From Nocardioides guangzhouensis (GTDB taxonomy: Bacteria; Actinomycetota; Actinomycetes; Propionibacteriales; Nocardioidaceae): a stretch of DNA of 64,000 nucleotides. Below, piece after piece: positions 1 to 8,022 of this stretch. The first letter of the stretch is position 1. Every line of letters begins with the position of its first letter. Where the stretch lies: positions 62,001-126,000 of the forward strand of contig NZ_SDKM01000013.1 of assembly GCF_004519545.1 (NCBI RefSeq), in the 5' to 3' direction. Under the pieces are notes generated by a model that saw only the letters and a list, made by a program, of their open reading frames with translations, was not told the origin of the DNA and searched no databases. The translations under genes were made by a program, and so were the position numbers.

Positions 1-23
1 CCGGTCTGGCCTGGGGGCGAGGC

Positions 24-698
24 TCAGACGTCGATGTCGGGGTCGAGGTTCTCGGAGCGGCGCCGCTCCTTCTTCTCCGCCGCCGGGGTGACGGCGGCGC
101 GCTCGGCGCGCTCCTCGGCCTGCTCGGCGGCGCGCTCGGCGGCGCGGCTCTCCTTCGCGGCCTTCACCTCGGCCTTGGCCTCGGACTTCTTCTTGTGCGG
201 ACCCAGGACCATGATCATGTTGCGCCCGTCCTGCTTGGGCGCGCTCTCGACGAAGCCGAGCTCCTGCACGTCCTCGGCCAGCTTCTGCAGCAGCCGGAAC
301 CCGAGCTCGGGACGGTGCTGCTCACGACCGCGGAACATGATCGTGATCTTCACCTTGTCGCCGGCGCGCAGGAACCGCACCACGTGACCCTTCTTGGTCT
401 CGTAGTCGTGCTGGTCGATCTTGGGACGAAGCTTCATCTCCTTGATGATCACGTTCGTCTGGTTCCGACGTGCTTCACGGGCCTTCTGGGCGTTCTCGTA
501 CTTGAACTTCCCGTAGTCCATGAGCTTGCAGACGGGCGGACGCGCGGTGGGCGCCACCTCGACCAGGTCGAGGTCCGCCTCCTGGGCCAGCTTCAACGCC
601 TGGTCCGTCGGCACGATCCCGACCGTCTCGCCATTGGGTCCAACGAGCCGGACCTCGGGAACCCGGATCCGGTCGTTGATGCGCAGCTCAGTGCTGAT
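24..698 (-). CDS. infC: Translation initiation factor IF-3, AUC start
   Basis: IF-3 binds the 30S subunit, blocks premature 50S joining and proofreads the initiator tRNA and start codon. The product is 224 aa. The N domain (about 1-75) opens with [19 protein letters not shown], followed by a charged linker ([17 protein letters not shown]) and a C domain (about 85-170, [17 protein letters not shown]). A Lys/Ala/Glu-rich tail of about 55 aa follows, common in actinobacterial IF-3. No ATG or GTG fits the family N-terminus. An ATC codon at 698-696 sits 4 nt after a perfect AGGAGG, so I place the start there. A rare AUU/AUC start is the known basis of IF-3 autoregulation in other bacteria. rpmI and rplT would be expected beyond the left edge. 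Confidence 0.95.
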   Translation of the reverse strand: MSTELRINDRIRVPEVRLVGPNGETVGIVPTDQALKLAQEADLDLVEVAPTARPPVCKLMDYGKFKYENAQKAREARRNQTNVIIKEMKLRPKIDQHDYETKKGHVVRFLRAGDKVKITIMFRGREQHRPELGFRLLQKLAEDVQELGFVESAPKQDGRNMIMVLGPHKKKSEAKAEVKAAKESRAAERAAEQAEERAERAAVTPAAEKKERRRSENLDPDIDV

Positions 699-708
699 GT
701 GTCCTCCT
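696..708 (-). promoter_or_regulatory. Shine-Dalgarno plus rare AUC start of infC
   Basis: Read on the minus strand: AGGAGG (708-703), spacer ACAC, then ATC (698-696). The strong SD and lack of any in-frame ATG/GTG/TTG nearby decide the start. Discrimination against AUC by IF-3 itself would give negative feedback. Confidence 0.85.
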
Positions 709-717
709 GAATAGACG

Positions 718-744
718 AAAAAAGGCTTCCGCTGATAAGCGGAA
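718..744 (-). terminator. Terminator-like hairpin with U-tract in the infC leader
   Basis: On the minus strand a perfect 9-bp stem (GGCTTCCGC / GCGGAAGCC) with a 6-nt loop (TTATCA) is followed directly by TTTTTT. It ends about 10 nt before the infC SD. It could terminate read-through from the SseB-like gene, but its place inside the leader suggests transcription attenuation of infC. The rest of the 699-940 gap shows no gene. Confidence 0.75.
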
Positions 745-930
745 GCCAGTCTCCTGGTGCACGAGGACACCTTCTCAGGCTCCTCACCGCACGGCGTGCG
801 CCGCGAGGCCGGGGCCTGGGACCGGACCCGACGACCTGGTCTCGGTCGATGCGGGTGGGAAGCCGGAGCCTCCGCTTGTCAGATCCACTCCGTCGTGCGG
901 GTGCACGGCAGGGCAGATCGGTCAGCGAAC

Positions 931-936
931 AGGTTA
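931..936 (-). promoter_or_regulatory. Possible infC promoter -10 box
   Basis: TAACCT on the minus strand matches TANNNT and lies about 230 nt before the infC start. The best -35-like hexamer upstream (TTGGGC) is 19 nt away, which is long. Weak call. Confidence 0.25.
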
Positions 937-940
937 CCGG

Positions 941-1552
941 TCAACGTCCCGAATTGCCCAATTCATTCCCCGCCCGGTCGCTCCCGTCCGCGGGTGCGAG
1001 CCAGACCGACCGGCCCTCGACCCGGGCCAGGGTCCACCCGGCGGCGAGGCCCGTGAGGTCGTCGCCCTCGACCACGAACGGCACCGGTCCGGCCACGTCG
1101 ACCACCAGCGCCGCCGCCCCGTCCTGCACGGCGGACTGCGCGGCCACCCGGGTCGGCACCGCCACCGGCCGGGCCTCGGGGTTCCACGCCCGTAGCGGGC
1201 CGGTCCCGGTGAACGCGAGCAGCGCGAGCCGGCCGTCCGCGCCGGTCAGGAGCACCGCCGCCATGTCACTGGACTTGTCGTGGGCCAGCCCGCGCTCGTC
1301 GTGCTCCACCTCGCCGAGCAGCGCGACCACCGGTACCAGCAGCCGGCTGGCCTGGAGGACGCCGAGGACGGCGGTGTGGGCGTCGGCGCCCCGGTCGCTC
1401 CCGGCGTACGCCGCCAGGGCGGCTACGACGCCGGCCGGCTGCTCGCCGGTGTCGTCGGGGAAGGCGGCGGACTGGAGCCGGGCACCCTCGAACCGGTTCG
1501 GGAACGGGTTGCCCCGGGCAGGGGCGCCGGGAGGGGTGTCGGAGTCGGACAT
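941..1552 (-). CDS. SseB-family protein
   Basis: A 203-aa soluble protein without signal peptide or membrane segment. The middle (about 60-150) carries the SseB N-terminal-type fold signature: VLGVLQASRLLVPVVALL, a charged turn, then DMAAVLLTGADGRLALLAF and TGTGPLRAWNPEARPVAVP. SseB-like proteins next to infC are common in actinobacteria, but their cellular role is unknown. The ATG is preceded at 8 nt by TAGGCT (1566-1561, minus), so the transcript may be nearly leaderless. It is divergent from the 1604 gene across about 50 bp. Confidence 0.8.
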   Translation of the reverse strand: MSDSDTPPGAPARGNPFPNRFEGARLQSAAFPDDTGEQPAGVVAALAAYAGSDRGADAHTAVLGVLQASRLLVPVVALLGEVEHDERGLAHDKSSDMAAVLLTGADGRLALLAFTGTGPLRAWNPEARPVAVPTRVAAQSAVQDGAAALVVDVAGPVPFVVEGDDLTGLAAGWTLARVEGRSVWLAPADGSDRAGNELGNSGR

Positions 1553-1560
1553 GGCGCACC

Positions 1561-1566
1561 AGCCTA
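1561..1566 (-). promoter_or_regulatory. -10 box (TAGGCT) of the SseB-like gene
   Basis: TAGGCT lies 8 nt before the ATG at 1552, leaving almost no leader. The same box is seen before several other genes in this window. No clear -35 element. Confidence 0.45.
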
Positions 1567-1591
1567 CGCAGCCGGTTGGGGTGTCGTGTGA

Positions 1592-1597
1592 CAGGCT
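1592..1597 (+). promoter_or_regulatory. -10-like box (CAGGCT) of the 1604 gene
   Basis: CAGGCT is followed by exactly 6 nt (TGGATC) and the ATG at 1604, which fits a leaderless transcript. One mismatch from TANNNT and no clear -35, so tentative. Confidence 0.35.
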
Positions 1598-1603
1598 TGG
1601 ATC

Positions 1604-2056
1604 ATGCTCGACGACGCCGCCTGGCTGGCCCTCACCGCGGCCCTCACCGTGCTCGGCGCGCTCTACACCGTGCGCGCGGGGCGCAAGCGCGGCTCGGCCG
1701 CCGCGGTCCGGGGCGTCGCGATCACGCTGCTGCCCCCGGCCGCCTTCCTCACCGGCACCCTGGAGCTGGTCACCGACGTCACCACCGCGACGGTGGACTG
1801 GGCCACCGGCCTGGTGTTCAACCCGTTCATGTGGTTCGGCCTGGTGCTGGCCGGCCTGTCCGTGGTGCTCTTCGGCGTCTCCTCCAGGATGTCCGGCCGG
1901 CAGCAGGCCCAGCAGCAGAAGAAGTCCGGGGGCGCGGTCTCCGCACCCGCCACCGGGAAGGGCCTGCCGCCGTCGAGCGGGCGGAAGGCGGAGCCGATCA
2001 TCGACGACGACCTGGCCGACATCGAGGCCATCTTGAAGAAGCGGGGCATCACGTGA
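1604..2056 (+). CDS. Small three-helix membrane protein, function unknown
   Basis: A 150-aa protein with three hydrophobic segments (about 6-24, 36-54 and 72-94) and a charged cytoplasmic C-terminus (QQAQQQKK, then a Gly/Pro/Ser linker and IIDDDLADIEAILKKRG at the end). The acidic-amphipathic tail suggests a protein contact. No enzymatic motif seen. Its stop overlaps the GTG of the next gene (GTGA), so translation is probably coupled to the aldolase-like enzyme. Type conserved in related actinobacteria, but I do not recognise a function. Confidence 0.75.
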   Translation: MLDDAAWLALTAALTVLGALYTVRAGRKRGSAAAVRGVAITLLPPAAFLTGTLELVTDVTTATVDWATGLVFNPFMWFGLVLAGLSVVLFGVSSRMSGRQQAQQQKKSGGAVSAPATGKGLPPSSGRKAEPIIDDDLADIEAILKKRGIT

Positions 2057-3300
2057 CCGGCCAGGTTCCCTCCGACCCGCTGGCCCGCGACTTCGTCGCG
2101 CGCAACCGGCTGCGGCACCGGCTCGACGCGGCCGTCGCGGCGTACCCGCCGGCCGGCGCCACCCCGACCATGGTGGTCGACCTCGACGCCTTCGACACGA
2201 ACGCCGGCGACCTCGCCAAGCGCGCGTCCGGCACCCCGGTGCGGGTGGCCACCAAGTCGCTGCGGGTGCCGGCCCTGGTCCGCCGGGCTCTGGAGGCCGA
2301 CGGCTTCTCCGGGGCGATGGCCTACTCCCTGCGCGAGGCCCTGTGGCTGCACGAGCAGGGCATCTGCGACGACATCGTGCTCGGCTACCCGACCGTCGAC
2401 GCCGGCGCGCTCGAGCGGCTGGTCTCCTCCCCCTCTGCGGCCGCGGCGATCACGCTCATGGTCGACGCGGCCGAGCACCTCGACGTGGTCGACTCGGTCC
2501 GTTCGTCCAAGGCGGTGTCGATCCGGGTCGCGATCGACGTCGACGCCGGGCTCCGCGTCGGTGGCCAGCACATCGGGCCGAAGCGCTCCCCGCTCCACGA
2601 CGTACCCGACATCGTCGGCCTGGCTCGCACCGTCGCGGACCGGCGCGGGTTCACGCTGGTCGGGGTGATGACCTACGAGGGCCAGGTGGCCGGGGTGCCT
2701 GACGACGTACCCGGTCAGAAGGCCAGGTCGCTGCTGGTGCGCCGGCTGAAGTCCGCGTCCGTCGAGCAGCTGAAGGTGCGCCGACGCGAGATCGCCGACG
2801 CCCTCGGTCCGGTGGCGCCGCTGGAGTTCTGGAACGCCGGCGGCTCCGGGTCGATCGAGACGTCGTCCTCGGACCCGGTGGTCACCGAGGTCACCGCCGG
2901 CTCCGGCCTGCTGGTGCCGGGGCTGTTCGACCACTACCAGTCCTTCGAGCCGCGCCCGGCCGCGTTCTACGGGCTCCCGGTGCTCCGCAAGCCCACCCCT
3001 GCCATGGTCACCGTGGCCGGCGGCGGGTACGTCGCCTCCGGCCCGCACGGCGCCGATCGGCAGCCCCAGCCGTGGGCGCCGCCGGCGCTGCACCTGACCG
3101 GCCTGGAGGGCGCCGGCGAGGTGCAGACCCCGCTGACCGGGCCCGCCGCCGCCAGCCTCGGGATCGGTGACCTGGTGTGGTTCCGGCACGCGAAGTCCGG
3201 CGAGCTGTTCGAGCACACCAACGACGTGCACCTGCTGGCCGGCGACCGGTTCGTGGAGACCGTGCCGTCCTACCGCGGCGCCGGGCTCGCATTCGGATGA
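2053..3300 (+). CDS. PLP-dependent amino acid deaminase/aldolase, D-threonine aldolase family
   Basis: A 415-aa fold-type III PLP enzyme (alanine-racemase-like N barrel, D-threonine aldolase-like C-terminal metal region). The barrel starts PTMVVDLDAFDTN and carries the PLP lysine in RVATKSLRVP (Lys68). Further barrel elements are IRVAIDVDAGLRVG, VGVMTYEGQVAG and FWNAGGSGSIETSS. The C-terminal part has AMVTVAGGGYVASGPHG and HTNDVHLLAGDR; the latter's His and Asp are likely metal ligands. Related enzymes cleave beta-hydroxy-D-amino acids to an amino acid plus aldehyde, or deaminate them; the substrate here is not predictable. It overlaps the upstream membrane gene and downstream kinase by 4 nt each, forming one operon. 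Confidence 0.85.
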   Translation: MTGQVPSDPLARDFVARNRLRHRLDAAVAAYPPAGATPTMVVDLDAFDTNAGDLAKRASGTPVRVATKSLRVPALVRRALEADGFSGAMAYSLREALWLHEQGICDDIVLGYPTVDAGALERLVSSPSAAAAITLMVDAAEHLDVVDSVRSSKAVSIRVAIDVDAGLRVGGQHIGPKRSPLHDVPDIVGLARTVADRRGFTLVGVMTYEGQVAGVPDDVPGQKARSLLVRRLKSASVEQLKVRRREIADALGPVAPLEFWNAGGSGSIETSSSDPVVTEVTAGSGLLVPGLFDHYQSFEPRPAAFYGLPVLRKPTPAMVTVAGGGYVASGPHGADRQPQPWAPPALHLTGLEGAGEVQTPLTGPAAASLGIGDLVWFRHAKSGELFEHTNDVHLLAGDRFVETVPSYRGAGLAFG

Positions 3301-3878
3301 CCGCACCGGTCACCTCGGCTCGGGCGATCCTCGACCGGGCGCGCTCGCGCGCGCCCACGCTCGGCAGCGGGCGCCTGGTGTGCGTGGACGGCCCGGCCGG
3401 CTCCGGGAAGACCACGCTGGCCGATGCCCTCGCCGAGGTCGCTGCCGAGGAGGGCGGGCCGCCGACCGTCGTGCACACCGACGAGCTGCTGCAGGGCTGG
3501 CGCGGCCTGCCCGGGCTGGCCGCCACGCTCGACGACGTCCTCCGTCCGCTCGCCGCCGGACGTCCGGGCAGCTGGCGGCGCTGGGACTGGCTGGCCGACG
3601 ACTGGGCCGAGCGCCATCCCGTGCCCCCCGGCGGTCTGCTGGTCCTGGAGGGGGTCGGGTCGTGGGCGCGTCGGATCGCCGACCTGGTCACCGTGCTGGT
3701 GTGGGTCGAGGCGCCGCGCGACCTCCGCTTCGAGCGGGGCATGGCCCGCGACGGCGAGCAGATGCGTGCGCACTGGCAGCAGTGGATGGTCGACGAGGAC
3801 GTGCTGCACGCCGCCGAGGGGACCCGCGACCACGCCGACGTCGTGGTGGACGCGGTGGGTCGTCCGGTCGCTCGCTGA
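3297..3878 (+). CDS. P-loop (uridine-kinase-like) ATPase
   Basis: A 193-aa protein with Walker A DGPAGSGKTT (31-40), an acidic pair after strand 2 (VVHTDELLQGW) and a Walker-B-like hydrophobic strand (GGLLVLEGVGSWA). A lid-like Arg/Glu segment follows (DLRFERGMARDGEQM). The layout resembles small nucleoside/uridine-kinase-like phosphotransferases; the substrate is unknown. ATG overlaps the previous stop (ATGA). It converges on the PH-domain gene; the 95-bp gap between them shows no convincing terminator. Confidence 0.8.
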   Translation: MTAPVTSARAILDRARSRAPTLGSGRLVCVDGPAGSGKTTLADALAEVAAEEGGPPTVVHTDELLQGWRGLPGLAATLDDVLRPLAAGRPGSWRRWDWLADDWAERHPVPPGGLLVLEGVGSWARRIADLVTVLVWVEAPRDLRFERGMARDGEQMRAHWQQWMVDEDVLHAAEGTRDHADVVVDAVGRPVAR

Positions 3879-3973
3879 CTCGGACCTGGTCCACCGCCAG
3901 GCGCAATCGACCGGTCACGAACCGCATGCTCCTGCCGGGAATCGTTGCGGCTGGGGACCAAGCCGCACCGACT

Positions 3974-4414
3974 TCAGCCGAGCAGGGCACGCACCTCGCG
4001 CACGGCCTGGCGTGCGCGGGCACCATCGGAGCCCTGGATCCCCATGACCGGGCAGGTGGTGCCGTCGTCGAGGTCGAGGGTGGCCCAGGGCGCGCCGGGC
4101 GGCATGGAGATCCGCACCACCTGCGCCCACTCGAACTCCCGGCGCTTGTAGCCGTTGACGACGACCAACCGCCCGTCGTCCGCCACGACGCGGGAGCGCA
4201 CCAGCGCGAACCAGGCCGCGAACGCCATCAGGCCCAGGCCGATCGCGGTGATCCGCTGGAACAGGGTGAAGGTCTCCTTCACCTCGGGCGGGAAGGTGAT
4301 CCAGGCACCGGCGCACACGATCAGGAGACCGGCACCGAGGACGCCACCGGCGAGGCGTACGCCGAGGGGACGCCAGGTGTGGGGAAGGCTCACGCGGGGC
4401 TGGGGATCCGCCAT
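3974..4414 (-). CDS. PH-domain membrane protein next to hisG
   Basis: A 146-aa protein with two membrane segments (about 21-39 and 51-70), then a bacterial PH-like domain with VVADDGRLVVVNGYKRREF and WAQVVRISMPPGAPWATLD. Bacterial PH (bPH2/YdbT-like) proteins are membrane-associated; their ligands are mostly unknown. The ATG shares its A with the hisG stop (TGATG), so it is translated with the his genes. No histidine-pathway role is implied; the linkage recurs in related actinobacteria. Confidence 0.8.
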   Translation of the reverse strand: MADPQPRVSLPHTWRPLGVRLAGGVLGAGLLIVCAGAWITFPPEVKETFTLFQRITAIGLGLMAFAAWFALVRSRVVADDGRLVVVNGYKRREFEWAQVVRISMPPGAPWATLDLDDGTTCPVMGIQGSDGARARQAVREVRALLG

Positions 4415-5265
4415 CAGAGCCGGCAGGCGTGGATGTCGGTGAGCAGGATGCCGCGCGCCCCGAGCTCGTAGAGCTCGTCCATCAGCCGCTGGGCACCGCC
4501 ACGCGGGACCATCGCCCGCACGGCGACCCAGCCCTCCCGATGAAGCGGGGAGACGGTGGGGCTCTCGATGCCGGGGGTCAGCGCGACGGCCTCCTCCACC
4601 CGATCGGCCGGCATGTCGTAGTCCATCATCACGTAGGTCCGGGCGACCAGGACGCCCTCGAGCCGACGCTTGAACACCTCGAACCCGTCCGGCACCGGCG
4701 CTCCGGCGCGCGTGATCAGCACCGCCTCGGAGTCGAGGATCGGGCCGCCGAACGTGGCCAGCCCGGCGGCGCGCAGGGTGCTCCCGGTCTCGACGACGTC
4801 GGCGATCACGTCGGCGACGCCGAGCTGGACGCTGGTCTCGACAGCACCGTCGAGCCGCGTGACCGTGGCCTCGATGCCCCGATCGGCGAGGAACCGCTCG
4901 ACGATCCCGACGTACGACGTGGCGATGCGCCGGCCGGCGAGGTCCTCGATCTTGTCGTAGGCGCCGTCGGGACCGGCGAACCGGAACGTCGACCGGCCGA
5001 AGCCCAGCGAGAGCACCTCCTGGGCGTGCGCGCCGGAGTCGAGCAGCAGGTCACGGCCGGTGATGCCGACGTCGAGCGTCCCCTCCCCGACGTACAGGGC
5101 GATGTCGCGCGGGCGCAGGTAGAAGAACTCGACCCCGTTCTCCGGGTCGGCGAGCGCCAGCTCCCTGGTGTCGTGCCGCTGCCGGTAGCCGGACTCGTGC
5201 AGCATCTCGGAGGCGGACTGGGACAGCGAGCCCTTGTTGGGCACCGCGATGCGGAGGGGTGGCAT
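4414..5265 (-). CDS. hisG: ATP phosphoribosyltransferase, long form
   Basis: Catalyses the first committed step of histidine synthesis (ATP + PRPP to N1-phosphoribosyl-ATP). At 283 aa it is the long, HisZ-independent hexameric type. It starts MPPLRIAVPNKGSLSQSA. The PRPP-binding segment is DVIADVVETGSTLRAAGL. A C-terminal regulatory domain (about 205-283, ending LGARGILLTDIHACRL) should bind histidine for feedback inhibition. It starts 7 nt after hisE and is followed without gap by the PH-domain gene. Confidence 0.97.
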   Translation of the reverse strand: MPPLRIAVPNKGSLSQSASEMLHESGYRQRHDTRELALADPENGVEFFYLRPRDIALYVGEGTLDVGITGRDLLLDSGAHAQEVLSLGFGRSTFRFAGPDGAYDKIEDLAGRRIATSYVGIVERFLADRGIEATVTRLDGAVETSVQLGVADVIADVVETGSTLRAAGLATFGGPILDSEAVLITRAGAPVPDGFEVFKRRLEGVLVARTYVMMDYDMPADRVEEAVALTPGIESPTVSPLHREGWVAVRAMVPRGGAQRLMDELYELGARGILLTDIHACRL

Positions 5266-5272
5266 GGGGTCC

Positions 5273-5536
5273 TCAGAGGTGGGAGTAGACGTCGTCGAGC
5301 GTGAGACCGGAGGCGATCATGAGCACCTGGGCGTGGTAGAGCAGCTGGCTGATCTCGAGGGCGGCGGCCTCCTTGCCCTCGTGCTCGGCGGCCATCCAGG
5401 ACTCGGCGGCCTCCTCGACCAGCTTCTTCCCGATGGCATGCACGCCGGCGTCGAGCGCTGCGACGGTGCCGGATCCCTCGGGTCGGTTCTGGGCCTTGTC
5501 GTTCAGCTCGGCCCAGAGCTCTTCGAACGTCTTCAC
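5273..5536 (-). CDS. hisE: Phosphoribosyl-ATP pyrophosphohydrolase
   Basis: Hydrolyses PR-ATP to PR-AMP and pyrophosphate, the second step of histidine synthesis. The 87-aa product is family length, with helical MazG-like motifs [14 protein letters not shown] and [15 protein letters not shown] that carry the Glu/Asp magnesium ligands. The GTG start is set by the family N-terminus ([11 protein letters not shown]). A TAGGCT -10 box lies 7 nt upstream, so the hisE-hisG transcript looks leaderless. Confidence 0.95.
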   Translation of the reverse strand: MKTFEELWAELNDKAQNRPEGSGTVAALDAGVHAIGKKLVEEAAESWMAAEHEGKEAAALEISQLLYHAQVLMIASGLTLDDVYSHL

Positions 5537-5543
5537 GGCCAGC

Positions 5544-5549
5544 AGCCTA
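5544..5549 (-). promoter_or_regulatory. -10 box (TAGGCT) of the leaderless hisE-hisG transcript
   Basis: TAGGCT on the minus strand is followed by 7 nt and the GTG of hisE; no SD is present. Typical actinobacterial leaderless layout; no strong -35. Confidence 0.5.
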
Positions 5550-5565
5550 CGGCGTACGGCGGGCA

Positions 5566-5596
5566 CGCCCGGCCCCGGTCTCAGGCCGGCCGGGCG
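5566..5596 (-). terminator. GC-rich hairpin after the riboflavin operon
   Basis: Inverted 9-bp arms (CGCCCGGCC / GGCCGGGCG) around a 13-nt loop lie about 45 nt past the ribH stop and before the hisE promoter. There is no U-tract, as is usual for actinobacterial terminators. Probably separates rib from his transcription. Confidence 0.5.
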
Positions 5597-5639
5597 GGCG
5601 TGGCCGATCTCTCTGTCCAGCCCCTTCGGTCGAGCCCCG

Positions 5640-6128
5640 TCAGTCCAGATAGCCGCGCCGGACCTGCTTGAGCAGGTGCGCGGTCTCGAGCGCGGCCGCG
5701 GTGGCCTCCCAGCCCTTGTCCTCCGAGGAGTCGGCCAGCCCGGCCCGGTCGAGCGCCTGTTCCTCGGTGTCGCACGTGAGCAGGCCGAAGCCGATCGGGG
5801 TGGAGGTGTCGAGCGCGACCCGGGAGAGGCCGTCGGTGGCCGCCGCGCAGACGTACTCGAAGTGGGGGGTGCCGCCGCGGATGACCACGCCGAGCGCGAC
5901 CACCGCGTCGTACCCCTGCGCCGCCAGCGCCCCGGCGACCACCGGCAGCTCGAAGGACCCCGGCACCCGGACCACGACCGGCGCCTCGACGCGGTAGGCC
6001 TTGAGCGCCCGCTGCGCACCGTCGAGCAGGCCGTCCATCACCTGGTCGTGCCAGCTGGAGGCGACCACGGCGACCCGGAGGTCGTGGCAGTCGATCGGGG
6101 TCTGGTCGGGCGCTCCGGAGCGGCTCAC
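5640..6128 (-). CDS. ribH: 6,7-dimethyl-8-ribityllumazine synthase
   Basis: Condenses 5-amino-6-ribitylaminouracil with 3,4-dihydroxy-2-butanone 4-phosphate, the penultimate riboflavin step. The 162-aa sequence shows the family signatures [49 protein letters not shown] (active-site His) and [20 protein letters not shown]. The GTG start overlaps the ribBA stop (GTGA). Last gene of the FMN-riboswitch operon. Confidence 0.97.
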   Translation of the reverse strand: MSRSGAPDQTPIDCHDLRVAVVASSWHDQVMDGLLDGAQRALKAYRVEAPVVVRVPGSFELPVVAGALAAQGYDAVVALGVVIRGGTPHFEYVCAAATDGLSRVALDTSTPIGFGLLTCDTEEQALDRAGLADSSEDKGWEATAAALETAHLLKQVRRGYLD

Positions 6129-7384
6129 GAGGGGATTCCTTCCGTGGTGGGCGGCAGGTCCTGGGCTGGGTGCGGGAGATCGGGCAGTGCGTGACCCATC
6201 CGGTCCCGCTTGGTCAGCAGGTAGGCGATGTTGTGGTCGTTGGGCCGCGGCGTCAGCGGCACCCGCTCGGCCACCGGGACACCGTAGTCCTCGAGGTGGG
6301 TGACCTTGTCGGGGTTGTTCGTCATCAGCCGGACGCTGCCGATGCCGAGGTCGCGCAGCACCTGGGTCGCCGTGCCGTAGTGCCGGGCGTCGGCGGGCAG
6401 CCCGAGGTCGAGGTTCGCGTCCACGGTGTCGCGGCCGCCGTCTTGGAGCTGGTAGGCCTGCAGCTTCGCGACCAGGCCGATCCCCCGGCCCTCGTGCCCG
6501 CGGAGGTAGACCACGACACCGCGGCCCTCCTCGACGATCCGCTCCAGCGCCTCGTCGAGCTGGGGCCCGCAGTCGCAACGGTGGCTGCCGAACACGTCGC
6601 CGGTCAGGCACTCGCTGTGCACCCGGGTCAGCACCGGCTGGTCCCCGCTCACGTCGCCGTAGACCAGCGCGATGTGCTCGCTGTCGTCGACGGTGACGGT
6701 GTAGCCGTACGCCGTGAAGTCGCCGTACTGCGTCGGCAGCCGGGTCTCGGCCACCCGGGTGACCAGGTGCTCGGTGCGGCGGCGGTACTTCACCAGGTCC
6801 TCGATCGAGATCATCGCCAGGCCGTGCTGGTCGGCGAACTCGCGCAGCTCCGGCGCGCGCTTCATGCTGCCGTCGTCGTTGACCACCTCGACCAGCACCC
6901 CGGCGGGGGTCAGCCCGGCCAGCCGGGCCAGGTCGACGGCGGCCTCGGTGTGGCCGCGGCGTACGAGCACGCCGCCCTCGCGATAGCGCAGCGGGAAGAC
7001 GTGCCCCGGCCGGGTGATCTCCCACGGCTCGGTGGCGGAGTCGGCCAGCACCCGGGCGGTGTGGGCGCGGTCGGCGGCCGAGATGCCGGTGCTGACGCCG
7101 TCGCGCGCGTCGACGGAGATGGTGTACGCCGTCCGCATCCGGTCCTTGTTGTGCGGCGTCATCAGCGGGATCTCGAGCCGGTCCAGCATGTCCGCGGGCA
7201 TCGGCACGCAGATCACGCCGCTGCTGTGGCGGATCGTGAACGCCATCAGCTCGGGCGTCGCCTTGCTGGCGGCGAAGATGATGTCGCCCTCGTTCTCGCG
7301 GTCCTCGTCGTCGACGACGACCACGGCCTTGCCGGCGGCAATGTCCTCGATCGCGCGCTCGACGGGGTCCAGTCGGACGGTCAT
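6125..7384 (-). CDS. ribBA: Bifunctional DHBP synthase / GTP cyclohydrolase II
   Basis: A 419-aa fusion that makes both riboflavin precursors. The N half (1 to about 205) is 3,4-dihydroxy-2-butanone-4-phosphate synthase, with the acidic metal motif [16 protein letters not shown] and RHSSGVICV. The C half is GTP cyclohydrolase II, with zinc cysteines in [19 protein letters not shown] and catalytic [12 protein letters not shown]. Both sets look intact. The ATG overlaps the ribE stop. Regulated with the operon by the FMN riboswitch at about 9234-9382. Confidence 0.97.
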   Translation of the reverse strand: MTVRLDPVERAIEDIAAGKAVVVVDDEDRENEGDIIFAASKATPELMAFTIRHSSGVICVPMPADMLDRLEIPLMTPHNKDRMRTAYTISVDARDGVSTGISAADRAHTARVLADSATEPWEITRPGHVFPLRYREGGVLVRRGHTEAAVDLARLAGLTPAGVLVEVVNDDGSMKRAPELREFADQHGLAMISIEDLVKYRRRTEHLVTRVAETRLPTQYGDFTAYGYTVTVDDSEHIALVYGDVSGDQPVLTRVHSECLTGDVFGSHRCDCGPQLDEALERIVEEGRGVVVYLRGHEGRGIGLVAKLQAYQLQDGGRDTVDANLDLGLPADARHYGTATQVLRDLGIGSVRLMTNNPDKVTHLEDYGVPVAERVPLTPRPNDHNIAYLLTKRDRMGHALPDLPHPAQDLPPTTEGIPS

Positions 7385-8022
7385 GGGCTCTCCTTCGTCG
7401 AGGCGCCCAGGTGAGCGCCCAGCAGCTTCTCCACGTGCTTGGCGAGGACGTCGGCCTCGAGGTTCACCGCATCGCCGGGCTGCCGGAAGCCGAGCGTGGT
7501 GCGGGCCAGCGTCTCGGGGATCAGGCTCACGGTGAACGCGTCGTCGCGGGCCTCGACCACGGTCAGGCTGACACCGTCGACGGTGATCGAGCCCTTGTCG
7601 ACGAGGTAGCGGTCGAGCCCGGCGCCTGCAGGGAGCGCCACCTCGACCACCTCCCAGTGCTCGCTCGGCTCGCGGCGCACGACCCGGCCGACGCCGTCGA
7701 CGTGGCCCTGGACGATGTGGCCGCCGAGCCGCTTGTCGACGGTGACCGCGCGCTCGAGGTTGACCCGGTCGCCGGGGGCGACGCCGGCCAGCGAGGTCTT
7801 GTCGAGGGTCTCCTGCATGACGTCGGCGGTCCACACGTGGTCCGCGCCGCCCTCGCCGGGAGCCACGTCGGTGACGGTCAGGCAGCACCCGTTGACGGAG
7901 ATCGAGTCACCGAGGTGGACGTCCTCCAGCACGGTGCTGGCGCGGATCGAGAGCCGGATCGCGTCGCCCTGCTCCTCGACGGCGGCGACAGTGCCGAGCT
8001 CCTCGACGATGCCGGTGAACAT
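7381..8022 (-). CDS. ribE: Riboflavin synthase alpha subunit
   Basis: Dismutates two 6,7-dimethyl-8-ribityllumazines to riboflavin. The 213-aa product has the expected internal duplication of lumazine-binding domains. The first starts [10 protein letters not shown] with [14 protein letters not shown]; the second starts [11 protein letters not shown] with [15 protein letters not shown]. Its first base overlaps the ribD stop by 1 nt, and the operon is tightly coupled throughout. Confidence 0.97.
   Translation of the reverse strand: MFTGIVEELGTVAAVEEQGDAIRLSIRASTVLEDVHLGDSISVNGCCLTVTDVAPGEGGADHVWTADVMQETLDKTSLAGVAPGDRVNLERAVTVDKRLGGHIVQGHVDGVGRVVRREPSEHWEVVEVALPAGAGLDRYLVDKGSITVDGVSLTVVEARDDAFTVSLIPETLARTTLGFRQPGDAVNLEADVLAKHVEKLLGAHLGASTKESP

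Noticed and set aside
24..770. Longer IF-3 starting with GTG at 770
   Set aside because: The added 24 residues run through the terminator hairpin and are unlike any IF-3 N-terminus.
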